A stretch of DNA of 60,582 nucleotides from Chroococcidiopsidaceae cyanobacterium YX2bin18 (GCA_030446505.1 JAUJND010000018.1:1-60582); one strand, 5' to 3'. Numbered from the stretch's first letter, positions 17,179 through 28,236 are shown. A program made the numbers and translations. Notes: generated by a model from the letters alone, not told the origin.

Positions 17179-20100
17179 TTAAGCGTCCTTCTTGTTAAGC
17201 AAGTGCGCCCGATTTTGACGCAGATCAGCGTGAGTACGTTCTGTTGGATAAGGAACGCGATCGCCCTTAGTTCCCGCCCAGACAACCCGGTTGAATGCTT
17301 CGGAATCAATCTTGTCTTCAACTCCAAAGTAGAAGTCTTTGGTTGCATTAGCCCACCACTGTTTGTCACGTAGTGAGGAAATGGCTGTCGTCTTAACTGC
17401 GTTGGAGTCCTGGCAAGCTGGCACAAGGTTGGGGTCTACAGGCGCAGCACACAAGTTACCTGGCACAATCGCTGTGTAGGGCTTGAAGTTAGGCGTTCGA
17501 GTGAATGCATCCGACATCGGTTCAGCGTTAGCATCAGTGATAGCGAGATGACCGATCCCTAATAGATCCTCGATTGTCCGTAGTATGTTGACAGTGTTGT
17601 AGTTAGTGTTGATCAGGACATTCCGCTTGGTATAGGGCGAGATGATATAAGCAAACGATCGGTGGGCATCAACGTGGTCAGGTCCATTTTGGGCATCATC
17701 TTCAATGACAACAATGGCTGTATCTTTCCAGAAACGGGATTTGGAGATTTTTTCTACTAGCAAGCCGACCGCATAGTCGTTATCAGCCATTTGGAGTTCA
17801 ACAGTGTTGAGTCCAGCCACTGCTTGATCAAAGGCACCAAAGTGGTCGTGATGCAAACGCACTAGCGTCAAGTTGGGCAGGTCATTATTCTGCTTAATGT
17901 AGTTGTCGATGTCCCTTGCCCACTCGTTGTACAGCCAAATGTCCGGATGCTTCTGGTCGTACCCCCGGAAGTAAATGTCAGTTCTGTCCTGCAACACTCT
18001 TTTGGTAACCGGAGCTTGAGGGATATTTGAGGCAAAGGGCGTTGGAGAGATAGGAATGTAGAACGGGTTTTCTGGGTCAGGCTTTGTCGGGTCAGCCTCA
18101 GCAGAACTAGTGCCATAGTAACTAAGATCAATGAAAAAGCCGTAATTGCGGACAGTTTTGCCTGCACGCAGCGCTTCATCCCAAATGTAGCCACCAATAG
18201 CCTCCTGATCCAGTTCGCCGTCTCCTTCGGGGGCATTGACATCTCTGTGTCCAGGGAGAATCGACGAGCTGCCGTCAGGATCTAAAAGCCCTGTTACCCT
18301 AGTATTCAGAGGCGAGGGGTTAGTTGTTGTAGTTTGCGGTAGAGCAACGTTGATGTTGCGATTAGTCCCCTCATAGTCATAGGTAAGACCGTTAAAACTG
18401 GCGTTGCCATAGAGAACCGACTGAGTCTTCTCAGTGTAGTCCGTAGTCCGTGCGTAAGTAGACCAGTTCCAGCCTACTCCGCTCGACTCCCCGCTATCGT
18501 AGAAGTTATCAAAAGTTGCAAAGTCGAGAGATAACTTGTGATGATTGGGTGAAATCGGTTGCGGTAACGCGGTGAGTGCGGGGTCACCATTGCCAATTGG
18601 CAGGTCGCCGAGTACCTCGTCGTAAGTACGATTTTCTTTGACTACGTAGATGACGTGCTTGATTTTATTCTGTAGAAAACTCATCAACTCGTCTGCTGGA
18701 CGCCGATTGTCAAAACGATTATTTTTATCAACCTGGCTAGAGAGGGCAGCGAGTGTTTCGGGATTAGGAACCGGGATCACCGAAATGCCAGCTCTTTCCA
18801 ATGCCCAGACGTACTCGTTTCTAAACGTATCGTTGCGTGCTCGCCCCGCATCAGTAGTCACTCCATTCGAGGGGTTGGGACCAGCATTGTCCTTGGCATT
18901 AACAACGTAGAGCTGTCCATTGTTTCGACTCACACTTACGGAGTTGGGATACCAACCAGTTGGAATGCGTCCAACCACCTTTTCTCGACTCAAGTCCACC
19001 ACAGCTACAGCATTCTCACCCCCTAGAGTGACGAAGAGCCGCCCATTTGTGCTGAGAGCAAGAGAGTTTGGATTCGCTCCTTTATACTTGTCATTAGGTC
19101 GAGACAGGGGAATAGTTCTGACTACTCTATTCTGGCTTGTGTTAATGACTGAAACTGAGTCACTATTGCCGTTAGCCACGTATAAAAGATTTTGATCTGG
19201 TGAAAGCAGGATCTTGTTAGGCTGGCTACCTACAGGAATACGCGTGATTGCCGAAGTCGCGATATCTACAGCTAGCACTTCGTTGTCGCGCTGGCTGCTA
19301 ACGAAAACTTTGGCGGCTGCACCGCTGTTTGTGTTCTTAATGGCAACATCAAAGGGAAATTCCCCTTTTGGAATTTTTTGACCTGGCACAAAGAACTTGA
19401 CTTCCTGAAGTACCTTCCGGGTAGAAGTATCAACGATTGAGATAGAATCGTTCTCGAAGTTGGCAGCTACCAAAGTTTTGCCATCTTTACTTACATCAAT
19501 TCCCGCCACAACTGCTCCTGTTGCCGCTTCTTCCTGATCGTGCTTCAGTGTCCTTCAACAGACCACCATCGTATTCAGGAAAGGGTGCAGTCTGACTCGA
19601 ATTATGACCTAGCAGAATGAACGGAGCATCCGGGACGTACTGATTGCCTTGGAGCTTATATGCATAGACGCGGTCATCGATCCCACCTGATACATAGAAG
19701 CGATCGCCGCTGGGTGCCCAAGTTAAACCATTGAAAGTGTTAGGAATGTTGATCTGTTGCCGCTTAACCAACTTACCGCTATTCACATCAAATACGAAGA
19801 CCCATTCCGCCTTAGAGGTCGTTATGGCAACCCCAGTCTCCGGGTCTAACACACTACTTGGAGTCCCAGTTACTGGGTCTAGCACTGGATAAGTAAAGGG
19901 TTCTCCAGTTTCTTCATGATTAAAATTTTGGTTGTAGCCGCTGGTAAGAACCAGGAGAGTTTTGCCATCTGGGCTGAGTGCAGTGGTTACAGCCTGTCCC
20001 GCTTCAGCACCCCCTGTTTCCGGTCGCCGACCAGTACCAAGAAGTGAAAAAGTAGAGCCTGGTGCCGCTGCCGGTGTAATTACTTGACCTGTGGGTAGTA

Positions 20101-20194
20101 ACGCCCCCTTACCAGGAAGGTTGCCAACAGGGCTAGTGATCCGGGCGCTGATTGACTGGATACTTACTACGATTATTCCAGCTGCTATTAGCAA
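17179..20194 (-). pseudogene. YncE-type beta-propeller / phosphoesterase fusion protein, one frameshift
   Basis: Two overlapping frames form one protein of about 1000 residues. The N-terminal frame (20194-19496) has a hydrophobic leader, then propeller repeats (TALSPDGKTLLVLTSGYN, TWAPSGDRFYVSGGIDDRVY). It leaves the family sequence at GGLLKDTEARSGR near 19540. The other frame picks up at AATGAVVAGIDVSKDGKTL, continues the YncE propeller (LLSPDQNLLYVANGNSDSV), and then enters a phosphoesterase / acid phosphatase domain (PF04185-like) with IKHVIYVVKENRTYDEVLGD, TFDNFYDSGESSGVGW, and VVIEDDAQNGPDHVDAHRS. The protein should be exported and phosphate-releasing, by family. A C7 run (20210-20216) just upstream hides the true start; a TTG is the first usable codon. 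A single-base error could explain the break. Confidence 0.8.
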
Positions 20195-20305
20195 GCTTAA
20201 GAGGAAATACCCCCCCGCTTGAAATTCCTATGTTTGAAAGGTTGCATTACTTTTTGCAAAAATTAAAACTATTGCCGATCAAGTAGATACTCCCATTCGT
20301 TTCTT

Positions 20306-20338
20306 AAGAAGAAGATAAGTTTAGGTTATCTTCTTCTT
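20306..20338 (-). terminator. Perfect 13-bp hairpin in the 20.2-20.5 kb spacer
   Basis: AAGAAGAAGATAA (20306-20318) and TTATCTTCTTCTT (20326-20338) form a perfect stem with loop GTTTAGG. It is the only notable structure in the 324-bp gap between the COG4280-like gene and the YncE-type gene. On the minus strand it lies downstream of the iron operon, so it could be its terminator, though a long T-run is lacking. Confidence 0.5.
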
Positions 20339-20518
20339 TACTAAACCTTATGATTCGGTTACCCATTAGGGTTAGACTAGTAACCAATAGCACCAAGGCT
20401 TGGCAACTTTAAATCGTGGCTACATGAACAAAGTCCGCCGACGCGGAATCATGAAGAATTAAGGGTTTTGAAACCCGTGTAGGCGCGAATTCTATTCGCT
20501 AGCCTAACTATGAGTTCC

Positions 20519-21256
20519 CTACCCGATTATCTCCTCTGGTTTTTGCAACGTAATCCTCCAGCGTAGGAGCGCTGCAACACTAGCCATAAAAGAACCCCAA
20601 ACCAGCGGTAACCAGATAATAGTCCAGCTGCCGGTTGACCAATGAACATTTAGCCCCTCACCAAGCCAGTAGGTGCCAAATCCCATCAGAAGCATAGCTG
20701 CCACAAATTTCATCGGTTTAACAGGTACTTGATTGAGTGGACCCCTGATCAAGAAGGCAAAGCAGACTAACCCAACCGCTGCAACTGAAGTGCCACCAAT
20801 TGCTTCATACCACTTTCCTGCGGTAACCCCCAAGGTGACGATCGCGATCGCAATCTCTACACTTTCCAACAGCGCACTTTTGAAGGTGGTTACGACAGCA
20901 AACCAGTTCCAGCCAGATGTGATGCCTTCCTTTTCCAGTTCCTCCCGCAGCTGCTCGTCTTCGTCATCCTTCGGCTTGAGAACGCCACCATAGTATTTGA
21001 CTACTGACCGAGTCCACTTTTGCCCAAAAGCCAGCAGGACTGCTCCCGCAATAATTTCAAGAACGTGCAGGGGGATTAACGTCAAACTTTTCCCTAAGAT
21101 CAGCGAGGCAACTACAGTCAAACCAATACCACTGCCTGCACCAACTAAGGCATTGCGCCAACCCGCTACCCTGCCAACAACTATGGCTACTCCCAGAATC
21201 TCTAACAATTCAATCAATGACCCCGTAAAACTAGCCAGAAAAATTTCCCAATTCAT
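20519..21256 (-). CDS. COG4280-like multi-pass membrane protein
   Basis: The protein has 245 residues and about seven hydrophobic segments. It shows an internal duplication: ASFTGSLIELLEILGVAIVVG near the start and TTFKSALLESVEIAIAIVTLG after a charged cytoplasmic loop (KPKDDEDEQLREELEKEG). Each half has a helix with paired acidic residues (S-L-I-E-L-L-E and S-A-L-L-E-S-V-E). Paired ExxE-type glutamates within a membrane helix are seen in iron permeases such as FTR1. The gene lies about 125 bp behind the ferric-iron permease gene on the same strand, so a role in metal transport or homeostasis is plausible. This is inference; the family is uncharacterised. No lesion is visible. Confidence 0.7.
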   Translation of the reverse strand: MNWEIFLASFTGSLIELLEILGVAIVVGRVAGWRNALVGAGSGIGLTVVASLILGKSLTLIPLHVLEIIAGAVLLAFGQKWTRSVVKYYGGVLKPKDDEDEQLREELEKEGITSGWNWFAVVTTFKSALLESVEIAIAIVTLGVTAGKWYEAIGGTSVAAVGLVCFAFLIRGPLNQVPVKPMKFVAAMLLMGFGTYWLGEGLNVHWSTGSWTIIWLPLVWGSFMASVAALLRWRITLQKPEEIIG

Positions 21257-21382
21257 GAAATTTAGTACCTTTAAGCTATAAGTTGCAGTTAAGTCGCAAA
21301 AAATTAAAGAAACACAAACCAGTTATTTGAAATAACAATTCTTTCTATTGATACCGTGACAGTGGAAACAACAAAGTTCTCT

Positions 21383-23053
21383 TTAATCAACCTCCCTTTG
21401 AATGCTGCGTCGTGTCTCTGTGGTTAGTTCCTTGATACTGCTTTGAGACAATACCAAAAACATTGAACTCATCGAAACTAGCAGCATGACGAGTGCTCCA
21501 GCAGCAGCATCACTATAGGAGACATTCTCAGTTGACTTCCAAATATGGACAGAGAGTGTATCAAAGCCAATCGGAGCCAATAGTAATGTTGCTGGTAATT
21601 CCTTAATTGCCGTCAGAAAAACCAACGCTGCTCCACTGATCACGCCCGGACGCATAAGAGGCAAAGTAATCTCTTTTAAAGTTTGCCAAGGAGTTCTGCC
21701 CAAACTCCGCGCAGATTCTTCTAATTGGGGATTGACCTGGAGTAGTGAACTCCGCACGGTTCCTACAGATTGGGGGAGAAACAATACCAAGTACGCGAAT
21801 ACCAACATGGGCAGCGTCTGATATAGCCAGGGCAAGTAATTTGCTCCCCAAAATACCAGTGACAGGGCAACCACAATTCCTGGCAAGCCAAAGCCGATGT
21901 AACTACAACGCTCAATTGCTGTGGTGATGCGACTGGGAAATCGCACTGCCAGGATTGCTACTGGCAGTGAGCAGAGAGTAGCAACCACCGCTGCCAGTCC
22001 CGCCGCCCAAATCGAGTGCCATGCTAATTGCATCACCTCCTGTAAAGATACCATTTCATCCAACCCGCTCGTTAAGCCTCGCAATAGCCAGAACAGTGTG
22101 ACACCCAAGGGTAATACTAAGCCAAGGCTAACTACGGCAAGGCAAAATAGGAGTGCAGGCACTTTCCAGACACCGAGATGCATCAATGTTTGGGGACGGC
22201 AGGATGTATTGCCACGGCTGTAATAGACAGCCCGCGAACGCACTTTGTACTCTAACCATAGGAGTAACAGTACCAAACCCACCAGCATCAAAGCCAGTAC
22301 CGCCGCCTGGTTCCGGTCGAAAGTGTACCTGTATTGCAGGAAAATCACCCGCGTAAATGCATCAAACCGCATTAACGTAGTTGCACTAAAATCTTGCAAG
22401 GCATACATCGCCACTAGCAATCCCCCTGCCACAAGTGATGGGCGTAGAGAAGGCAGAATGATCCGAAAAAATGTCGAACGCTGGCTATAACCTAAACTTC
22501 GGGCAGCTTCCTCCAGTGCAGGGTCAATTCTTTGCAACCCAGCCTGGACACTCAGCAGCAAATAGGGATAGGTAAACAAGGTGATTGCCAGAATTGCTCC
22601 AAACCAACCATAGATTTCTGGTAGCTCCTGTATGCCCAGCGGTTCTAGCAACAGCTGCAACAAGCTACCCTTTGGTCCAAAGGCAGCAATCAGGGCAAAA
22701 CAGCCCACGTAATCGGGAACTGCCAGGGGTAAAGTTGTAGCGATCAGCCAAAAACGTCGCCAGGGTAAATCTGTGCGTACTGTCAAAAAGGCAAGAGGCA
22801 CGGCAATCAATGCTGAAAATAATGGGGCTGCTACCGCTATCCCAGCGCTGTTGAGCAACACGGCAAGTGTGCGCGGACGGGATACTAGATTCCACAACTG
22901 TTCCCCACCGACAGCAACCGTACAAATGGCCAAATAAGTCAACGGCAGGGCGATCGCTCCAGCAGTCAGTGCAGCCATGAAGACGAGGAACAGCGGTGGT
23001 TTATGGCTTGTTCTAACTGGTGGACTCTGAGTTGTTATGACTCTAACTTGCAT
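21383..23053 (-). CDS. futB: Ferric iron ABC transporter permease
   Basis: The 556-residue permease is a fused two-domain protein of the FbpB/SfuB/FutB family. Each half has a binding-protein-dependent transport loop contacting the ATPase: EEAARSLGYSQRSTFFRIILP near residue 180, and EESARSLGRTPWQTLKEITLP near 450. About twelve TM helices are expected in the plasma membrane. It follows the binding-protein gene by only 31 bp, so the two are an operon. No ATPase (futC) gene is in the window, so it must be supplied from elsewhere. The frame is intact. Related thiamine or sulfate permeases are less likely given the neighbour. Confidence 0.88.
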   Translation of the reverse strand: MQVRVITTQSPPVRTSHKPPLFLVFMAALTAGAIALPLTYLAICTVAVGGEQLWNLVSRPRTLAVLLNSAGIAVAAPLFSALIAVPLAFLTVRTDLPWRRFWLIATTLPLAVPDYVGCFALIAAFGPKGSLLQLLLEPLGIQELPEIYGWFGAILAITLFTYPYLLLSVQAGLQRIDPALEEAARSLGYSQRSTFFRIILPSLRPSLVAGGLLVAMYALQDFSATTLMRFDAFTRVIFLQYRYTFDRNQAAVLALMLVGLVLLLLWLEYKVRSRAVYYSRGNTSCRPQTLMHLGVWKVPALLFCLAVVSLGLVLPLGVTLFWLLRGLTSGLDEMVSLQEVMQLAWHSIWAAGLAAVVATLCSLPVAILAVRFPSRITTAIERCSYIGFGLPGIVVALSLVFWGANYLPWLYQTLPMLVFAYLVLFLPQSVGTVRSSLLQVNPQLEESARSLGRTPWQTLKEITLPLMRPGVISGAALVFLTAIKELPATLLLAPIGFDTLSVHIWKSTENVSYSDAAAGALVMLLVSMSSMFLVLSQSSIKELTTETRRSIQREVD

Positions 23054-23084
23054 ATCGCCATTCGCCTCTAGCCCTTGCCCTTAG

Positions 23085-24155
23085 TTACACTACGCCCGCC
23101 TCTTGGAGTAACGAGAGCGTTCCCTTCAAATCCGCTAACTCGCTCAGGTCAATGTCAGGGGGCTGAAGTTGCTCAAGCGAAATTTGCTTTTGTGACACTG
23201 GGATACCCTGCACCAAAGGATATTCGTAAAACTCCTGAGTTAGATACCTTTGAGCATCTGGGCTGAGCATATAGGCAACAAACTTCTCCGCATCACTTTT
23301 TTGGTCAGTTGTATTTAGCACAGCTAAACCTGCCGCGTTAATTAACGCTCCAGCATCACCGCGCGTATGGTGAATAGCTACGGGGAAATTGGGATCAGTT
23401 TTTGTAAACCGATGTAGATAGTAGTTGTTAACTAGTCCCAGAGCAATTTCTCCTCTACCTAAAGCCTCAACAATTCCAGAATTATTGTTATAACTCTTAG
23501 CTCCATTTGCTTTCATTGCCTTCAACCACTCCAGGGTTTTTTGGTCGCCCTCTAATACCCGCATTGCGGTCACAAAAGATTGGAAAGAACCGTTGGTGGG
23601 TGCCCAGCCGACTTTATTGCGCCATTTTGGCTCGGTCAGTTGCATAACTGAGGTGGGGAGTTCGCTGGGTTTGACGAGCTTGGTGTTGTAATCAATGACG
23701 CGAGCTCGTCCCGAAATACCAGTCCATTGCCCCGTGGGAGAGCGGAACTGCTGATCGACTTTATTTAATAACTGGGTAGGGATAGTTAGGGTGCGCTTTT
23801 CTTTAGCTAAAGCTCCCAAGGCTCCGGCATCCTGAGCGTAAAACACATCAGCGCGGCTATTCTTGCCTTCTTCGATCAGGGCGATCGCTAACTCAGTTGA
23901 GTCGCCATAGCGTACCTCAATATCCATCCCCAAATCTTTCTTCGCTTTCTGAATCAGGGGACCCATTATTTTTTCTTCCCGCCCTGAATAAATTGTCAGC
24001 GTTTGTGCTGCAACTGAGGAGTCGGTTGCTGTTAGGTTATCTACAGAATTCGACTCTTGAGGTTGAGTGGTAGCGCAGGCTGCTACTACTATCGATAAGC
24101 TAGAAGCAGACAAAAACCTCAAACCAAAAGTAAACCACTTGTTCCTCCTAAGCAT
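23085..24155 (-). CDS. futA: Fe(3+) ABC transporter substrate-binding lipoprotein
   Basis: The protein has 356 residues. The leader MLRRNKWFTFGLRFLSASSL ends in a lipobox VVAAC-A, so it is probably a lipoprotein anchored at Cys27. The mature part is a type-2 periplasmic binding fold: LTIYSGREEKIMGPLIQKAK, DIEVRYGDSTELAIALIEEG, RADVFYAQDAGALGAL, and the tyrosine-rich SYNNNSGIVEALGRGEIALGLVNNYYLHR that provides the iron-ligand Tyr pair in FutA/IdiA. It starts the operon that continues with futB and the COG4280-like gene. I saw no clear Fur box in the AT-rich upstream region. It is intact. Confidence 0.9.
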   Translation of the reverse strand: MLRRNKWFTFGLRFLSASSLSIVVAACATTQPQESNSVDNLTATDSSVAAQTLTIYSGREEKIMGPLIQKAKKDLGMDIEVRYGDSTELAIALIEEGKNSRADVFYAQDAGALGALAKEKRTLTIPTQLLNKVDQQFRSPTGQWTGISGRARVIDYNTKLVKPSELPTSVMQLTEPKWRNKVGWAPTNGSFQSFVTAMRVLEGDQKTLEWLKAMKANGAKSYNNNSGIVEALGRGEIALGLVNNYYLHRFTKTDPNFPVAIHHTRGDAGALINAAGLAVLNTTDQKSDAEKFVAYMLSPDAQRYLTQEFYEYPLVQGIPVSQKQISLEQLQPPDIDLSELADLKGTLSLLQEAGVV

Positions 24156-24934
24156 ACCGTGCCTTTTTAAATTTGCCGCAATTGTTTATACATCTAGGCA
24201 GAACAATATGGCAAAAGATCAAGCAACTGGGTTAATATCTGATTAAGCTTAATTTGTCATCTATTTAATTTCTGGGTATTACCGAATTGAGGGATGATTG
24301 ACCATCTCAATTTCGGTTTCCCCTTTTAGATCCAAATACTAAGTCACATCCCAAACCTTAAAACCATAGTTTAGTCGTGCTTGCGGACAATATATCTACA
24401 CTAGATTACGCTTTTGACTACAACGTCAGCTTGTCAATGGTATCTAAAGATTCATTGCTTTGCATAGTTAACTATTCGTTTGCAGAGCACATAATAATAG
24501 ATGGATTGTGCAGGTCACCAGTGTTTATAATTTTAGCTCGAATCTAATAATTTGAAAAGACCTTAAAAGTAATATTAGAGTCAAAAGTAAGAACATCTAG
24601 ATAATTTAGATAATGAAAAAATAGGATTAAAGTAAGTTCGATGAAAATGGTTTTGGCTAAGGGCTGTCGCTGATAAAATTTCAATGCTATTTCTGACTAT
24701 ATATCACAATTAATATTAATAGTAAGGACAGTTGTTAAACTCTGAAGGTTAAATATACGTTAATAAGCAGAGGCTTTTTCTCCCCTTCTGAAGGTTAGCG
24801 ATCGCGCTTGTCTTAACGTGATTCCGCTATAGCTCTCTAAAATTTAGATGAAGCAATTGAACAAACTCAACAATCTTGCTCCCGAATAGTAGTAAGAAAT
24901 CTTTGTTTGGCAACAAGCAATTATTTGAGAGCAA
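24156..24934. other. AT-rich spacer upstream of futA
   Basis: About 780 bp containing the partial duplicate at 24437-24535 described separately and one HIP1-like site near 24800. No other gene remnant was recognised. Confidence 0.5.
24437..24535 (-). repeat. Duplicate of the 5' end and upstream region of the MshEN-like gene
   Basis: This stretch matches 25169-25278 closely at both ends: TGGTATCTAAA, TTTGCATAGTTAACTAT, TTTGCAGA and CCAGTGTTTATAATT occur in the same order. On the minus strand it begins MQSNESLDTID against MQINDLDTITR in the longer copy and then stops. Only the leader and first ten or so codons were duplicated or retained. Confidence 0.7.
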
Positions 24935-25194
24935 TTACTGCATTTCTAGAACAGCCACCGCTTCTCTTTTGGCTGCTTCTCTTTCTGGCAGGATGATCTT
25001 TTCCATTAAATATTCAATAGTTTGTTCTGCTTGAGCCAGCCTCGGATAACTAAAATGTCACCGAAGCGCACTCCAGTTGCTTCTTGATCAGCTAAAGCAA
25101 CATCAATATGTGCCTGAGTTATCAGACCTGCTTCAACTAAATAACTACCGAGGCGTTTTATCCTAGTAATGGTATCTAAATCATTGATTTGCAT
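24935..25194 (-). pseudogene. Small MshEN/GspE-N-like protein, one frameshift
   Basis: From ATG 25194-25192 the frame reads MQINDLDTITRIKRLGSYLV, then EAGLITQAHIDVALADQEATGVRFGDILVIRG. The pattern LGxYLVEAGLIT..HIDVAL.DQ..TG.RFGDIL is the helical domain found at the N-terminus of GspE/PilB-type ATPases and in many small cyanobacterial proteins. After the RG the frame is off by one; the shifted frame continues WLAQAEQTIEYLMEKIILPE, then REAAKREAVAVLEMQ and stops at 24935. The total of about 86 residues suggests a complete small protein broken by one indel. Its role is unknown. The upstream region is duplicated at 24437-24535. Confidence 0.65.
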
Positions 25195-25278
25195 AGTTAA
25201 CTATCCATTTGCAGATGTTATTGTACTAAGTTTTAAACGTACTTTCTCAGCAGTGCCAGTGTTTATAATTAGGTTCAC
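25169..25278 (-). repeat. Second copy of the duplicated 5' region
   Basis: This is the partner of 24437-24535. It overlaps the first codons of the MshEN-like gene and about 80 bp of its upstream region, so any promoter carried there exists twice, facing left in both places. Confidence 0.7.
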
Positions 25279-25602
25279 GACAAATACATAAAGAAGGGGT
25301 AGAGATAATAAATGCTTCTAGTGATATAGAAGGACAATTAACTACTTAAATTGACTTGCAACCTTAGCGTTATTTTTTAGCCAATTGCAATCTGAAAGTT
25401 TTGCTAGTGCGATCTGCGGAGGCAGTACCTTTGGTATCGCGCAAATCTGCTGGCGGTTCTCAGGAAAGAATGATGTTTTATCCTCCTTGCTGTTTATTCT
25501 TCTTTAAAAACTAGCCCTTTGTTTGGCGATCTCAAGGACTGACAATTGCCTAGACTGGAAAAAAGAACTGAAAATTCGACCAGCAAGAGTAGGAATCCCC
25601 TT

Positions 25603-27357
25603 ATGAAACAAGTCTGGAATTCACTGCTGCTAGCCTTGACAAGCGTGATCGCCGTTTCCTCTGGAACATCAATTATTCTGGCAGCCACAATACTTCCAGT
25701 AGAGCAAGTCCCAGCCAAAGGTGCTGCTGCAAACACGACTCCTCCCAATCTGGTAGTGCCAGCTACAAAGGTGGTGCAACTACCTGAACACCCAATGCCC
25801 TAGAACAACCCAAACGCCGACGACTAATATAGTAGTGCCAACTGAAACGGTGGCGACAGCACCCAGTCCAGAAGCTACTGGCACCAAAACGCCGACAACA
25901 TTGTTATCTGAGTAACTACCCAAGCGAAACCCAGCCTTGAAGATACTGACACTGCCCAAAAGCTAAAGCTGAGACTCGAAGAAAGTAAGCGTCAGCAAAA
26001 ACTGATGGCGAGCTGATCGCCTGTATCTGGGAGGACAATTCGCTGCTGCTGAAAAAATCTACAGGGAAGTCAAAGCGCCTTTTGCAGAATCGGTACTCAA
26101 AACGCCTAGAACCTATCCTTGACCCCGCGCAGCTATCGCCAGGCTGGTAAGGTGTATTGGCGTGAGGCAGAGGCTGGTTTAGGACAGAAGATAAAAACGA
26201 GAGCTTTAGTACCGCTGCGGCTATTAGTAGAGCAGTATTCTGAATTTGTCCCTGGCACATCTGCGGCTGGCTGAAGCGCTACAAACATGCGGTCACTAAA
26301 GAAGCAGTTGATGTCTTGGAGCGAGCAACAACGCTATATCCTGAACAACAGATTTAGTTAAAACTAAAGTTGCAGCCCTAGCAGAACAGAAAAGATGGAT
26401 GGAAGCATCCCTCGCGGCACGTCAATTTGCGCTGCTTAACTCCAATCAGTCAGACGCACCTGAGTTGCCCAACTAGCAGATGAAAATTTAGAACGCTACA
26501 AAAAGCATCTGCGACACGGGAACTGAGAGGCAATGCGATCGCTAATGTAGTCACTGGCGCTTTAGGCTACGCACTTACTGGCAGTCTGTTCGGTCCCTTC
26601 TCCGCGGTGCAGACAACTGCCATGCTACTTAAAGGCGAATCAGCTGTTGGAGAATCAGTCGCGGAAGACGCACGTGAACAACTAGAACTGGTAGAAGACA
26701 AAGCGGTTGTGGAATATGTCAATGAACTTGGACAAAAACTTGCTCAAGTAGCCGGACGTAATGATTTTAAATACGAGTTCTATGTAGTTTTAGACGATGA
26801 TCTGAATGCTTTTGCGCTACCGGGGGGCAAAGTATTTGTCAATGCTGGGGCGATTGCACACACAAAGTCCGAGGCAGAATTAGCTGGGTTACTCGCCCAT
26901 GAATTATCCCATGCTGTGCTTTCCCACGGGTTTCAACTAGTTGCCGAGGGAAACTTAATCGCCAATGTGACACAATATGTCCCTCTAGGCGGCACAGTCG
27001 CTAATCTGTTTACCCTAGACTATAGCCGGGATATGGAACGTCAGGCTGACATTCTGGGTACAAGGCTGATTGCTTCTACAGGCTACGCTGCCGACGGCTT
27101 ACGCAACTTGATGGTTACCCTAGAACAGCAAGATAAAAGTTTTTTACCTTAGTTGGCTAGCCTCACACCCCGGCAGTAATGAGCGGATTCGCTATTTAGA
27201 AAGCTTGATTGAGCGCAATCAATATAACCGCTACGCCTATGAAGGAGTAGCGCGACACGCCCAAATTAAAGAACAGGCGAAAAAATTGTTAACTGAGAAG
27301 GAACAGCGGCAAAGAAAAAGCATCAACGATCCAATGATCAATCCTGAGCCGGGATAG
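25603..27357 (+). pseudogene. M48 family metallopeptidase with TPR-like region, many frameshifts
   Basis: ATG 25603 starts MKQVWNSLLLALTSVIAV, a signal peptide, and that frame stops at 25801. Family sequence continues in changing frames: KLRLEESKRQQKLMA, GGQFAAAEKIYREVKAPF, then TPR-like helices (VPLRLLVEQYSEFVPG, EAVDVLERATTLYPEQ, RWMEASLAARQFALLN). The protease domain (26607-27152) is intact in one frame: the zinc site HELSH in LLAHELSHAVLSHG, and the third ligand Glu in DMERQADILG. After KSFLP-stop a last frame reads SHPGSNERIRYLESLIER and ends at 27357. At least six frame changes are needed. Members are exported or membrane-bound proteases of protein quality control. As written the gene is dead. 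Confidence 0.8.
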
Positions 27358-27413
27358 TTACTATTGAAGTTACTAGTACAAAGGCAACAGGTTTAACGCA
27401 GAGGATGATATTT

Positions 27414-28199
27414 ATGTCACCACAAATTTGATTCCCTGTTTTGAGAAGTCTTGGTTTATCTGTCGGCGTGCCTTTTGCTTGGCAGTGCTAGCGCTATGGC
27501 TTTACCTCAAACTGTTTACAAGCTTTCTCAGGCTGATGATTCAACGCCTTCAGTAGTAGTAGATACAGAAGCAACAGGAACTACTACTCCGACTTCAACC
27601 GATACATCAATTCGCTATGTCCCTGATACACAAACTCGGTTTAGTTGTCAGGCGCAAAATGGACAGTACACTGTGATGTATCAGCCCGAAAGTCAACCTA
27701 GCCAGTTTTCCCTTGGGCAACTCCTTCAGCGTTGGGTGGTGGCTGGAGTGAAGAACGGCGCTGTAACGAAATTGCCCGACGCTTGGAAATGTATCGACCA
27801 GATGGTTTGCTGGAACTTACTACAGGTGTAGAAAACAACTACAACACTGTTTGCGTCAAGACTGAACAAGTCTCAGATTGTCGGATTGTATTCACTGTTC
27901 CTCCTGGTCAAGACCCACTTGTAACCCGCGATCGCGTTTTTGAAAACCTCACAGTCGCTGACAGCGGACAGCAAACAGATGGTGTCTATACCTACAGAGG
28001 TCGTCAAACCAACGAAATCGATAAATTGTTAAACATGGGTCGAGAGGCTCTCGGCGGACGCAGAAATTCCGGCGCTAAGTCTAAGAATATCAACCTTAGA
28101 CCGTTCCTAGATCAAAATGATGGCGGTACTGGCACGCAACTACGCGGCGGAGTGTCGAAGCGAGATAACTCTCAGCTAAAACCAGGTAGCTTCCGCTAA
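27414..28199 (+). pseudogene. COP23-domain exported protein, frameshifted
   Basis: ATG 27414 (MSPQI) meets TGA at once. The neighbouring frame gives a signal peptide ACLLLGSASAMALPQTVYK, then IRYVPDTQTRFSCQAQNGQY. Near 27720 the family sequence passes to another frame: GGGWSEERRCNEIARRLEMY, TVCVKTEQVSDCRIVFTVPP, running to TAA 28197-28199. The pattern TRFxCxxxNGxYTV ... RCxEIxxRLexY matches the COP23 domain, named after a circadian oscillating membrane polypeptide of cyanobacteria. The full length of about 260 residues is normal. A palindromic terminator follows. Confidence 0.75.
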
Positions 28200-28208
28200 T
28201 CAAAGTTA

Positions 28209-28236
28209 GTTAAGGTGGGTTATAACCCACCTTAAC
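28209..28236 (+). terminator. Perfect 28-bp palindrome after the COP23 gene
   Basis: GTTAAGGTGGGTTA (28209-28222) is followed directly by its reverse complement (28223-28236) and then ATTT. It lies between the COP23 stop and the DUF427 ATG at 28254 and is a likely terminator. Confidence 0.65.
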
